Of a stretch of 14,269 nt of DNA, positions 1 to 4,969 are shown piece after piece. Source of the stretch: an uncultured Clostridia bacterium (GTDB lineage: Bacteria; Bacillota; Clostridia; TANB77; CAG-508); assembly GCA_934130435.1 (NCBI GenBank), contig CAKOYB010000018.1, forward strand, positions 1 through 14,269, in the 5' to 3' direction. Position 1 is the first letter of the stretch. Each line of letters begins with the position of its first letter. The translations under genes were made by a program, and so were the position numbers. Under the pieces are notes generated by a model. That model made no database searches, had not been told where the DNA came from, and saw only the letters and a program-made list of their open reading frames with translations.

Positions 1-39
1 ATTAAGCAAAAATGTTTCACATTTATAAGGAGGAAAATC

Positions 40-972
40 ATGGAAGAAAAAATTGAAATTATGAATCTTCTTCAAAGCAAACAGGTACTTGAACATGAAT
101 TGCAATCACTTGCATATGGATCAGTAGAAATAAGAAGAAACAATTCAAATAAATATATTTATGTACATTATCGAGAAGATGGAGTAGCTTTAACAAAATA
201 TGTTGGAGAGTATTCTGATGAATTATATAATTTAGTACTAAATAATAGCATTAAAGCAAAACAATTGAAAAAGCAAATAAGAGAGATAACAAAAAAACTA
301 AAACAATTAAATTATACAGAAGAAGAATTATCAGAAAAAGTAGAACAAAATATAGACTTTGCGAAAAGACATTTAGTAGATACAATATATAAACAAGCTA
401 TATTAGAAGGTGTTGCAACTACATTTGCAGATACAGAAAGTATTATTGAAGGTGGAAAAGTAAATAATATGACATCTGAAGATATACTAAAAATAGTAAA
501 TCTAAAACATGCTTGGGAATTTATATTAAATAAAAATGTTATTTTAAGCGATACAAACTTTGCCTTATTATGCGAAATAAATAAAATGGTAGAAGAAGGA
601 TTTTATTATACAGCAGGTAAAGTAAGAAATACACCAGTAGCAATAGGTGGAACAACATGGAAACCAGATTTGCCTATTGAAAGTGTAATAAAAGAAGAAT
701 TAGAAGAAATTTTTAGTAAGAAACTGGATGATATAGACAGAGCAATCGAACTTTTATTATACACAATGAAAAAACAAGTATTTATAGATGGAAATAAAAG
801 AACAGCAGTAATTTATAGTAATCATTATTTGATTTCAAAAGGAAAAGGAATAATAGCAATTCCAGTAGAATTAACAGAAAAATTTAAGGATTTACTTATT
901 CCTTATTATGAAGGAAGAGATGAAAAAGAGATAAAGAAGTTTATTAAAGCGAAATGTTACATGAGTATATAG
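40..972 (+). CDS. Fic-domain protein with Gln in place of the catalytic His
   Basis: 310 aa. The start ATG follows a strong AAGGAGG site (27-33). The C-terminal half carries the Fic core FIDGNKRTA (residues 248-256), which forms the anion-binding loop used by Fic enzymes to transfer AMP or another phosphate-containing group to a protein. The usual motif is HxFx(D/E)GN(K/G)R; here the His position is Gln246 (QVFIDGNKR). An SxxIEG-like segment, TESIIEGGK (around residues 130-140), resembles the auto-inhibitory motif of self-regulated Fic proteins. From memory, a family of gut Clostridia Fic proteins shares both the TESIIEGGKVNNM segment and a Gln at this site, so the change may be a family trait rather than damage. 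Residues 1-110 are mostly helical and charged. No antitoxin is adjacent. The fold is confident; the activity is not, since His loss normally abolishes AMPylation. Confidence 0.85.
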   Translation: MEEKIEIMNLLQSKQVLEHELQSLAYGSVEIRRNNSNKYIYVHYREDGVALTKYVGEYSDELYNLVLNNSIKAKQLKKQIREITKKLKQLNYTEEELSEKVEQNIDFAKRHLVDTIYKQAILEGVATTFADTESIIEGGKVNNMTSEDILKIVNLKHAWEFILNKNVILSDTNFALLCEINKMVEEGFYYTAGKVRNTPVAIGGTTWKPDLPIESVIKEELEEIFSKKLDDIDRAIELLLYTMKKQVFIDGNKRTAVIYSNHYLISKGKGIIAIPVELTEKFKDLLIPYYEGRDEKEIKKFIKAKCYMSI

Positions 973-1127
973 AAAAAATACTCCAAAGAAATAGTATTTA
1001 GCGTACTGTACAAAAACATAAGAAACTAAATTTTGTTTAGTAGAATAAACAAAATAAATTAGAGTATAAATAAAAACGTGAAACAGAGTTAATAAAAATG
1101 ATTAAAATAAGAAAGCACTTGGAAAAA

Positions 1128-1223
1128 ATGAGTTACGCGATAATAAGAAATACAAAATACAAAAGAGAAAATTTGAGGGGAATATTTAGGCACAATGAAA
1201 TAAGAAATCAAATATATTACTAA
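1128..1223 (+). pseudogene. MobV/Pre-type relaxase, N-terminal fragment only
   Basis: The ATG at 1128 opens a 31-codon frame beginning MSYAIIRNTKYKRENL and continuing RGIFRHNE, then stops at TAA 1221-1223. This is the conserved beginning of MobV (Mob/Pre) relaxases, which nick plasmid oriT for mobilisation. The match runs from the first Met through the RHNE segment and then degenerates. The rest of the gene (normally several hundred residues) is absent: the next coding gene starts at 1392. A weak GGA precedes the ATG, without a good ribosome site. It is read as a truncated remnant, recognised by motif memory only. Confidence 0.6.
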
Positions 1224-1336
1224 TTGGATTTTTTATTGTATTGTTTATAATACGGGGGATTGGTGGATTTATTAGACATAAATTCAAAGTTTACAAAATT
1301 TGCAAAATGCAAGAAAATGTGGTATTATTAAAATAA
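1195..1336 (+). pseudogene. Frameshifted small one-helix membrane peptide (unrecognised)
   Basis: ATG AAA at 1195 runs into TAA, but dropping one T near 1201 gives MKKKSNILLIGFFIVLFIIR and then a basic tail, ending at TAA 1334-1336. That is a plausible roughly 45-residue peptide with one hydrophobic helix. It overlaps the end of the relaxase fragment in another frame, so both cannot have been intact here. It may be the broken start of a lipoprotein or small membrane gene fused onto the relaxase stub. I do not recognise the family, and the reading rests on one assumed base. Confidence 0.25.
1300..1328 (+). promoter_or_regulatory. Sigma-A-type promoter for the C-type-lectin gene
   Basis: TTGCAA (1300-1305), a 17-bp spacer, then TATTAT (1323-1328) preceded by TGG, an extended -10. 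The leader of about 55 nt contains a small ATGGC/GCCAT hairpin (about 1335-1348) and ends in AAGGAGG just before the ATG at 1392. Confidence 0.6.
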
Positions 1337-1391
1337 TGGCAATAGCCATGTTGAAACCGTTATAAAATCATCACTTAAGGAGGTATAAACG

Positions 1392-2282
1392 ATGAAACGG
1401 TATGGAAAAATTGTGTTTGAGGCAGAAGAGGGTACAACCTTTGAAGTTTCAAGTGGAACAAGTGGAGAGTTAATTATCAGAGTTCTGAACATTACTACAG
1501 CCAACTATGTAAATCCTCCAATTCCAGAAGGATATAAGCATGTCTGTGGAGAATGGGACAATGGATTTGTAATTGAAAGATATTCTGATGGGAGCCAATT
1601 TGTATGGATTCCTGTTGGAAGTCTCGACTCTAATGGAACACTTGATGGAGAACATTTTTCAGAGAGATTCGGCAGACGAAATTACAAAAAGGCTAAATTT
1701 TCGGATGATGAATTCAATGAAGCTTTAAATTGTGAACTGCTTGAACAACTTGAAAGTGTCAAAAAATATGGGGGATTTTATATTTCTCGTTATAACATTT
1801 CCAAAAGTTCAGAAGGAAAACCACAGTCGGTAAAAGGCGTTATGCCGTGGGTAATCATGACTTTTGATGATGCCAAGAAGGTTGCATCCACTATCGAAGA
1901 TAATGAAGCAGTTAAGAGTCATCTGACTTTTGGTGCAGAATATGATTCGGTATTGGAATGGTTTATCAAAACGGAAGTTAAAACTCTTGCTGAAATTGTA
2001 GAGAACTCTACTGAATGGGGCAACCATTGGAATACAGAGAATTCTCCGAAGAAAGTAGTTGAAACAGGAAGCAGAGAAGAATGGTGTGCTAATAATATCT
2101 ACGACTTTGCAGGTAATGTAGATGAATGGACACAAGAGCAGAACGGAAGTTCTGATCGTGTTATCCGCGGTGGCAGTTACGAAAATAGTGGGGACGGTTG
2201 CCCTGTCGCCTATCGCTTTTACTGCGATCCTTTTTACTACTGTGACAACACTGGTTTTCGTGCCACGCTTTATATTAAGTAA
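1392..2282 (+). CDS. Formylglycine-enzyme/C-type-lectin-fold protein, probable DGR target
   Basis: 296 aa with a strong AAGGAGG site. Residues 1-40 form a beta-rich leader, followed by PPIPEGYKHVCGEW and a FVWIPVGSL segment typical of the FGE-sulfatase (C-type lectin) fold. The fold closes with NIYDFAGNVDEWT (about 236-248), RVIRGGSY (256-263) and GFRATLYIK (288-296). In sulfatase-modifying enzymes this fold makes formylglycine. In DGR targets the same fold displays a hypervariable ligand-binding face just before the C-terminal GFR. Codons 276-286 read F-Y-C-D-P-F-Y-Y-C-D-N. Every one except Pro280 is NNY, exactly what adenine-directed mutagenesis of AAY codons in a template repeat would give. 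No signal peptide or membrane segment is seen. GC content is clearly higher than in the neighbours, suggesting separate origin. No reverse transcriptase, accessory protein or template repeat lies in the window, so it would be an orphan served in trans, or a former target. The fold is confident; the DGR role is inferred. Confidence 0.85.
   Translation: MKRYGKIVFEAEEGTTFEVSSGTSGELIIRVLNITTANYVNPPIPEGYKHVCGEWDNGFVIERYSDGSQFVWIPVGSLDSNGTLDGEHFSERFGRRNYKKAKFSDDEFNEALNCELLEQLESVKKYGGFYISRYNISKSSEGKPQSVKGVMPWVIMTFDDAKKVASTIEDNEAVKSHLTFGAEYDSVLEWFIKTEVKTLAEIVENSTEWGNHWNTENSPKKVVETGSREEWCANNIYDFAGNVDEWTQEQNGSSDRVIRGGSYENSGDGCPVAYRFYCDPFYYCDNTGFRATLYIK
2157..2264 (+). other. Candidate DGR variable repeat (VR)
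   Basis: The stretch begins at the RVIRGGSY codons and ends at GFRA. Within it, TTT TAC TGC GAT at 2217-2228 and six further codons at 2232-2249 (TTT to AAC) keep a pyrimidine at the third base while bases one and two vary. The flanking codons (CCT, ACT, GGT, TTT, CGT, GCC) look fixed. DGRs mutate only template adenines, so an AAY-rich template would leave this signature. Tyr, Cys, Phe and Asp enrichment is also usual for DGR binding faces. No matching AAC/AAT-rich copy was found on either strand here. Confidence 0.55.
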
Positions 2283-2330
2283 CACTGACCACTGTAAAAT
2301 TGCTTTAATTGTATTCAGACACAGAAAGAG

Positions 2331-2370
2331 GGAGAGAACTTTGAATTTCAGAGTTCCTCCTTCTTTTTTA
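2331..2370 (+). terminator. Rho-independent terminator or post-VR hairpin
   Basis: GGAGAGAACT (2331-2340) pairs with AGTTCCTCC (2352-2360) with one bulged A, an 11-nt loop, then a run of T (2361-2369). It lies 48 nt past the stop of the C-type-lectin gene. DGR targets can carry a hairpin just after the variable repeat that aids target recognition, so a second role is possible. The T-run favours termination. Confidence 0.65.
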
Positions 2371-2382
2371 TATATTTTTTAA

Positions 2383-2430
2383 TAGGAGCTGATATAAAGA
2401 TGGCGAAAATTCTAAACACGCTCTAACAAT
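2383..2430 (+). other. Translation start with a stub of eight codons
   Basis: AGGAG (2384-2388) precedes ATG at 2400, and the frame reads MAKILNTL before TAA (2424-2426). It looks like the surviving start of a gene whose body has been lost. The family cannot be named from eight residues. Confidence 0.25.
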
Positions 2431-2628
2431 TTAAAATATTTTAAGGAAACAATCCAATTTTTCATCCATGGTATTTGATTCTTTAGCAGTACATACAAGT
2501 TTTATTAATTGAGTATATATTGGTTTCAATTTATTAAAATCTTCATAAGTCATTATTAAAAATTCATATAATTTATCTCCAATATTATATTCAAAATCAT
2601 GAGTAGCATCGAAAAACTCCCCGATCAT
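2431..2628 (-). pseudogene. Unknown 65-aa frame, probably a fragment
   Basis: The frame starts MIGEFFDATHDFEYNIGDKL and continues as an ordinary mix of charged and hydrophobic residues, more protein-like than the surrounding junk frames. It has no ribosome binding site before the ATG at 2628, and the frame is open for six further codons upstream before a TAG. That suggests a slice of a longer protein rather than a complete small gene. It sits among mobile-element fragments. No family recognised. Confidence 0.35.
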
Positions 2629-2806
2629 TGAAAATTGAATAGCAAACTACAAGTACAGATAATGAAACTTTCATCTGGCTAACATGATGTGAAGGGGCGA
2701 TTCTATAAAAAGGGGAATGATGGCAAATCTCATATGGGAGCTAATCCACTTGTAACAGTATAAAAACCTAAAATTTGGAAAAAATAAAACAAGAGGAGTG
2801 AGGCTA

Positions 2807-2939
2807 TTGGAAGAAAAAAAAAATATAAGAAAAAGAATCATTTAAGATAAATATATTTTTTAATGAAAAAGGAGAAACATTGGAGAAAGTGGTAGAAAGA
2901 GCCTTTGGGAATTATTGCCTAAAAACAGTTAAAAAATAA
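2807..2939 (+). pseudogene. Frameshifted small gene usually found before serine recombinases
   Basis: A GAGGAG site (2793-2798) precedes TTG at 2807, which reads LEEKKNIRK. After a frame change near 2840 it continues FKINIFFNEKGETLEKVVER, then AFGNYCLKTVKK and TAA 2937-2939. From memory, small proteins with an (F/Y)FNENGE...ERAFxxYC pattern occur next to recombinase genes of Clostridia transposons of the Tn4451/Tn1549 type; their function is not known to me. The recombinase slice 86 bp downstream supports this. The frameshift makes it non-functional unless the start is elsewhere. Confidence 0.45.
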
Positions 2940-2958
2940 GATGAAACAATAGTATTTG

Positions 2959-3006
2959 ATGAGATAATATGGTATAATGTTTGCAAGAGTATCAATATTA
3001 TCTCAT
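2959..3006 (+). repeat. 12-bp perfect inverted repeat around a TATAAT
   Basis: ATGAGATAATAT (2959-2970) and its exact complement ATATTATCTCAT (2995-3006) flank 24 nt containing TATAAT (2973-2978). It sits between the small broken gene and the recombinase slice. It could be an operator over a former recombinase promoter, or a recombinase binding site. No convincing -35 box is present. Confidence 0.5.
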
Positions 3007-3024
3007 TATATTTAAATAGCGTAA

Positions 3025-3143
3025 GAAGAAGGTAAATGTGAGCTATACAATAATGAATATTTAGGAACAGCACCTTATGGCTATAAAAAAGATCCAGAAA
3101 ATAAATACCATTTAATAATAGATGAAGAAGCAGCAAATGTTGT
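3025..3143 (+). pseudogene. Large serine recombinase, internal fragment
   Basis: After a TAA (3022-3024) the frame reads CELYNNEYLGTAPYGYKKDP and then ENKYHLIIDEEAANVV, up to about 3143. This is the conserved start of the recombinase domain that follows the resolvase catalytic domain in large serine integrases (transposon TnpX type): the APYGYxKDPxxKxxLxIDxEAAxVV signature. The N-terminal catalytic domain with its Ser and the long C-terminal zinc/coiled-coil region are missing. Past NVV the frame continues with unrelated residues because the opposite-strand IS200 fragment begins there. Confidence 0.7.
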
Positions 3144-3176
3144 ATGTGCTAAACTATCTGTGTATGAATTCTTCAT
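3138..3176 (-). pseudogene. IS200-family TnpA (Y1 transposase), first 13 codons
   Basis: The ATG at 3176 lies after AAGGAGTGAT (3181-3190) and reads MKNSYTDSLAHTT. IS200 transposases typically begin with a short polar stretch and then SL(A/S)HTKWxCKYHIVF. The SLAHT match is followed immediately by recombinase sequence read backwards, so the catalytic HUH and Tyr regions are gone. A 7-bp hairpin, GTATGAA/TTCATAC (3162-3178), holds the start codon, consistent with the weak translation known for IS200 transposases. Confidence 0.5.
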
Positions 3177-3287
3177 ACGAATCACTCCTTTATTATTTTA
3201 ATTTTTAAGCCGTCAAACTTAAAATTATTATAACATTGAGAGTGATTTTTTTGTTACATTAATCACAACTATAAGTTTTATTGGACT

Positions 3288-3305
3288 CCCCAGCATAGCT
3301 GGGGG
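3288..3305. repeat. IS200-type end hairpin CCCCAGC-ATA-GCTGGGG
   Basis: A 7-bp perfect stem with a 3-nt loop, far richer in GC than its surroundings. Such imperfect palindromes near the ends of IS200/IS605 elements are bound by the Y1 transposase on single-stranded DNA. It lies about 110 bp upstream of the tnpA start, the usual distance order. The weak GTTTAA after it makes a simple terminator less likely. Confidence 0.6.
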
Positions 3306-3317
3306 TTTAACGCTAAA

Positions 3318-3350
3318 GTTAAAAATAGGATACTACAAAAAGTAGTATCC
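3318..3350 (-). terminator. Terminator of the membrane-protein gene
   Basis: A 9-bp perfect stem, GGATACTAC (3328-3336) with GTAGTATCC (3342-3350), has a 5-nt A/T loop. On the minus strand it is followed by TATTTTTAAC. It begins 9 nt after the stop codon of the minus-strand gene at 3360. Confidence 0.85.
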
Positions 3351-3359
3351 TTCCTGCTC

Positions 3360-3761
3360 TTATCTGCATTCACAGTTTTCATCAACTAAGCAAAGAACTA
3401 GATTTAATAAACCTAATATTGTCATTGTTAGGAATAAAGTTCCTAAACCTATTAATATTGCTATTAAGACTGACTCTGCTGTAATTGTAATTGATAAGCC
3501 TATTATTGATGTTACAATTGTTCCGACTGCTGCTATAGCAATGCATTTTCCATTTCTGCATATACATTTTTCTTTTTTGCAACAAGTTTTTGCAGCAATT
3601 AGTGTCAGTAACACTAATGCTCCTACGCCTATTCCAAATGCTATCCATATTGCTGTAACTATTCCCGGTATTAAAGTTATATATGCATTATATCCAACTA
3701 TTATTCCAAGTACTATACCAATTAATAAGTTTATTAAACATCCACAAATATCACGTTTCAT
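3360..3761 (-). CDS. Small Cys-rich four-helix membrane protein
   Basis: 133 aa. I chose the ATG at 3761 (MKRDICGC) because GGAAGGG lies 9 nt upstream; a TTG six codons earlier keeps the frame open but overlaps that site. About four hydrophobic helices are visible: residues 11-30, 34-55, 75-95 and 100-125. Cysteines cluster in the loop between helices two and three (TCCKKEKCICRNGKC) and at both ends (ICGC near the N-terminus, ENCECR at the C-terminus), which suggests metal binding or disulfides at the membrane face. It has its own terminator and no partner gene, so it is monocistronic. Similar small membrane proteins are common and uncharacterised in Clostridia; no function can be assigned. 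Confidence 0.75.
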   Translation of the reverse strand: MKRDICGCLINLLIGIVLGIIVGYNAYITLIPGIVTAIWIAFGIGVGALVLLTLIAAKTCCKKEKCICRNGKCIAIAAVGTIVTSIIGLSITITAESVLIAILIGLGTLFLTMTILGLLNLVLCLVDENCECR

Positions 3762-4035
3762 ACATATTTTCCCTTCCAAGAGCTTTTATCGTATTGCTCT
3801 TTATATTATTATATGAACTAATTTATCTACTTGTTAATTTATGTAAAGTCACTTGATTAACTTTTAAAATATTTTATTTTCTCATATCTCCTATGTATCT
3901 CTAAATCAGCTCATTTTGATAAGTTTCTTTTATATTTATTTTTGAAAAGGATGATGCCTAGTTGAATTCTTCTGTTTTTACAGCATACTCTAATCTTCTC
4001 GTATGCCATAATACATTGCATACACAATAAAACAA

Positions 4036-4055
4036 AACCTGCCTCATTTCAGGTT
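4036..4055 (-). terminator. Terminator overlapping the stop of a decayed gene
   Basis: AACCTG (4036-4041) and CAGGTT (4050-4055) form a 6-bp stem with an 8-nt loop. On the minus strand this is followed by TTGTTTTATT. It overlaps the TGA stop at 4044-4046 of the remnant frame described at 4044-4180. Confidence 0.5.
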
Positions 4056-4180
4056 ATTTTCTCCATCATTTGCAATAAAATTCACATTGGGGTTATATTT
4101 AGTAAAAATATTTAGACCTCTTCTCCTTTATATATTCTATTATATTGTAAATATTCTTTACAAACATAGCTTATATCCAT
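4044..4180 (-). pseudogene. Decayed gene of unknown family
   Basis: On the minus strand one frame reads MDISYVCKEYLQYNRIYKGE, and after a shift near 4115 another reads NIFTKYNPNVNFIANDGENN before TGA within the terminator hairpin. The residue mix and the terminator exactly at the stop suggest the 3' end of a former gene broken by at least one frameshift. There is no ribosome site at the Met, so the true start was probably further upstream. Family not recognised. Confidence 0.3.
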
Positions 4181-4234
4181 CTTGTTAAAATCAAATCAGC
4201 AATTTATAAAAAACAACTTCAAAGTTATTCATTA

Positions 4235-4259
4235 GAACTTGCAACCTTCGGGTTATGAG
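4235..4259 (-). other. tRNA-like attachment core
   Basis: The minus strand contains CTCATAACCCGAAGG followed by TTGCAAGTTC. This resembles a tRNA from the anticodon loop (CAT, Met-type) through the variable loop into the T-arm GTTC. The flanks do not fold into a tRNA: the acceptor and D arms are missing and the T-stem does not pair. Tyrosine integrases of phages and ICEs recombine within this part of tRNA genes, so it may be an att half-site left by a lost element. No integrase is present. Confidence 0.3.
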
Positions 4260-4355
4260 GGTTACATAACATATTTTATTAGATGTGTTGAATTGTATTG
4301 TATGCTAGTGATATTAGTGCTTTGCTGGATTTTCGTTTAGTGTACAATTTTGTTA

Positions 4356-4405
4356 AAATTGGGGTGATTTTGAAAATTTGATCCCCAATTTCTCCCCAAT
4401 TTTTT
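4356..4405. repeat. AAATTGGGG / CCCCAATTT repeats
   Basis: AAATTGGGG (4356-4364) is inverted relative to two copies, CCCCAATTT (4383-4391) and CCCCAATTTTTT (4394-4405). Either copy can pair with the first, and the last ends in a T-run, so a terminator is possible. Closely spaced TTGGGG-type repeats beside a tRNA-like core also recall integrase arm-binding sites. Confidence 0.45.
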
Positions 4406-4461
4406 ATAAATAATTTTTGGAAGTATTTGGATCTTTAATTTATAATTTGGAGGTTTATTTT

Positions 4462-4758
4462 ATGGAGAATAATTTTAGAGAAAATAAAGAAGATATTTTA
4501 AAAGAATGGTTAGATTTTAGAGAAGAAACTGAACTAACTTACTTAACAGAAGAAGATAAAAAACATTTCACTCATTTTGAGGAAATTAGTAAACGTATAT
4601 TAAAGAACGTCCCAAAACAGAATCAAAAGTATGTAAAAAAACAATTTGAATTACTTGATAGAAATTTCTTAGATCATGTTTGTTATTATAATGAGAAATA
4701 TTATAGAAATGGATTTGTGGATGAAATCCAGCTTATTATTGGATGTTTAGAGCATTAA
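4462..4758 (+). CDS. Small helical protein of unknown function
   Basis: 98 aa. The ATG at 4462 is chosen because GGAGG (4449-4453) lies 8 nt upstream; the frame is open from a TTG 45 nt earlier, but without a ribosome site. The protein is charged and helix-rich (MENNFRENKEDILKEWLDF near the start, KNVPKQNQKYVKKQFELLDR in the middle) and ends RNGFVDEIQLIIGCLEH. No membrane segment or catalytic motif is visible. From memory, small proteins of this look are common on Clostridia mobile elements. It converges on gajB, with a shared terminator between them, so it is not part of the defence operon. Confidence 0.7.
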   Translation: MENNFRENKEDILKEWLDFREETELTYLTEEDKKHFTHFEEISKRILKNVPKQNQKYVKKQFELLDRNFLDHVCYYNEKYYRNGFVDEIQLIIGCLEH

Positions 4759-4790
4759 TTATTTTCTAATATATATTTTTAAAAAATTTG

Positions 4791-4828
4791 ATATACATTT
4801 TTTAAGAATTTAAATATACATTTTTTAA
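4791..4828. repeat. Two direct copies of ATATACATTTTTTAA
   Basis: Copies at 4791-4805 and 4814-4828, period 23 bp, in the intergenic space after the small plus-strand gene. Low complexity; probably slippage or duplication, with no assigned role. Confidence 0.6.
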
Positions 4829-4833
4829 AAATA

Positions 4834-4883
4834 AAAAGTGTGAAATTTGAATTTTGAGTTTAAATGTCATTTCTCACACTTTT
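4834..4883. terminator. Bidirectional terminator between convergent genes
   Basis: AAAAGTGTGA (4834-4843) and TCACACTTTT (4874-4883) form a 10-bp perfect stem over a 30-nt loop that can partly pair further. The plus strand continues TATATTTT and the minus strand TATTTTTAAAA, so it can end both the gene at 4462-4758 and the gajA-gajB transcript. Confidence 0.7.
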
Positions 4884-4969
4884 ATATTTTATATTCCCTT
4901 ATTTTTCATAATCTTCCATATATTTAATACCACCTCAATTATATAATCACTAAATTATTAATATGACTT

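Larger units (their letters stand above)
3138..3306 (-). mobile_element. IS200/IS605-type element, left end plus first tnpA codons
   Basis: Minus-strand order: a GC-rich hairpin (3288-3305), a promoter-like TATAAT (about 3230), a leader hairpin TTTTAAG/CTTAAAA (3203-3224), AAGGAG, and an ATG starting a Y1-transposase-like peptide. This is the expected layout of an IS200 left end. The element stops after about 13 codons, where it meets the serine-recombinase fragment head-on. The right end and most of the transposase are absent. The outer boundary is approximate. Confidence 0.55.
3762..4461. other. 700-bp stretch without an intact gene
   Basis: It holds three recognisable pieces, listed separately: a decayed minus-strand gene with its terminator (4036-4180), a tRNA-like attachment core (4235-4259) and inverted TTGGGG-type repeats (4356-4405). 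The part from 3780 to 4030 is featureless AT-rich DNA that presumably carries the promoter of the membrane-protein gene; I could not pick a convincing -35/-10 pair. Confidence 0.6.

Noticed and set aside
1809..2285. A 158-codon minus-strand frame and a plus-strand frame at 2122-2382 overlapping the C-type-lectin gene
   Set aside because: Both are shadows of the strongly supported gene at 1392-2282; neither has a ribosome site or protein-like motifs.
2694..2755. Plus-strand frame reading GRFYKKGNDGKSHMGANPLV
   Set aside because: It looks faintly protein-like but is short, has no start signal and matches no family I know; too weak to list.
2912..3136. A minus-strand 74-codon hydrophobic frame
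   Set aside because: It is the reverse of the recombinase fragment and has no ribosome site.
4235..4266. A complete tRNA-Met gene
   Set aside because: Only an anticodon-loop to T-arm-like stretch matches; the acceptor, D and T stems do not pair.
4759..4833. CRISPR-like short repeats
   Set aside because: Only two AT-rich copies with an 8-bp gap; no spacer structure and no cas genes.
4899..4937. Minus-strand GAGGTGG followed by ATG and six codons after gajB
   Set aside because: A ribosome-site-like start, but the frame MEDYEK stops at once; probably chance or a lost gene start.
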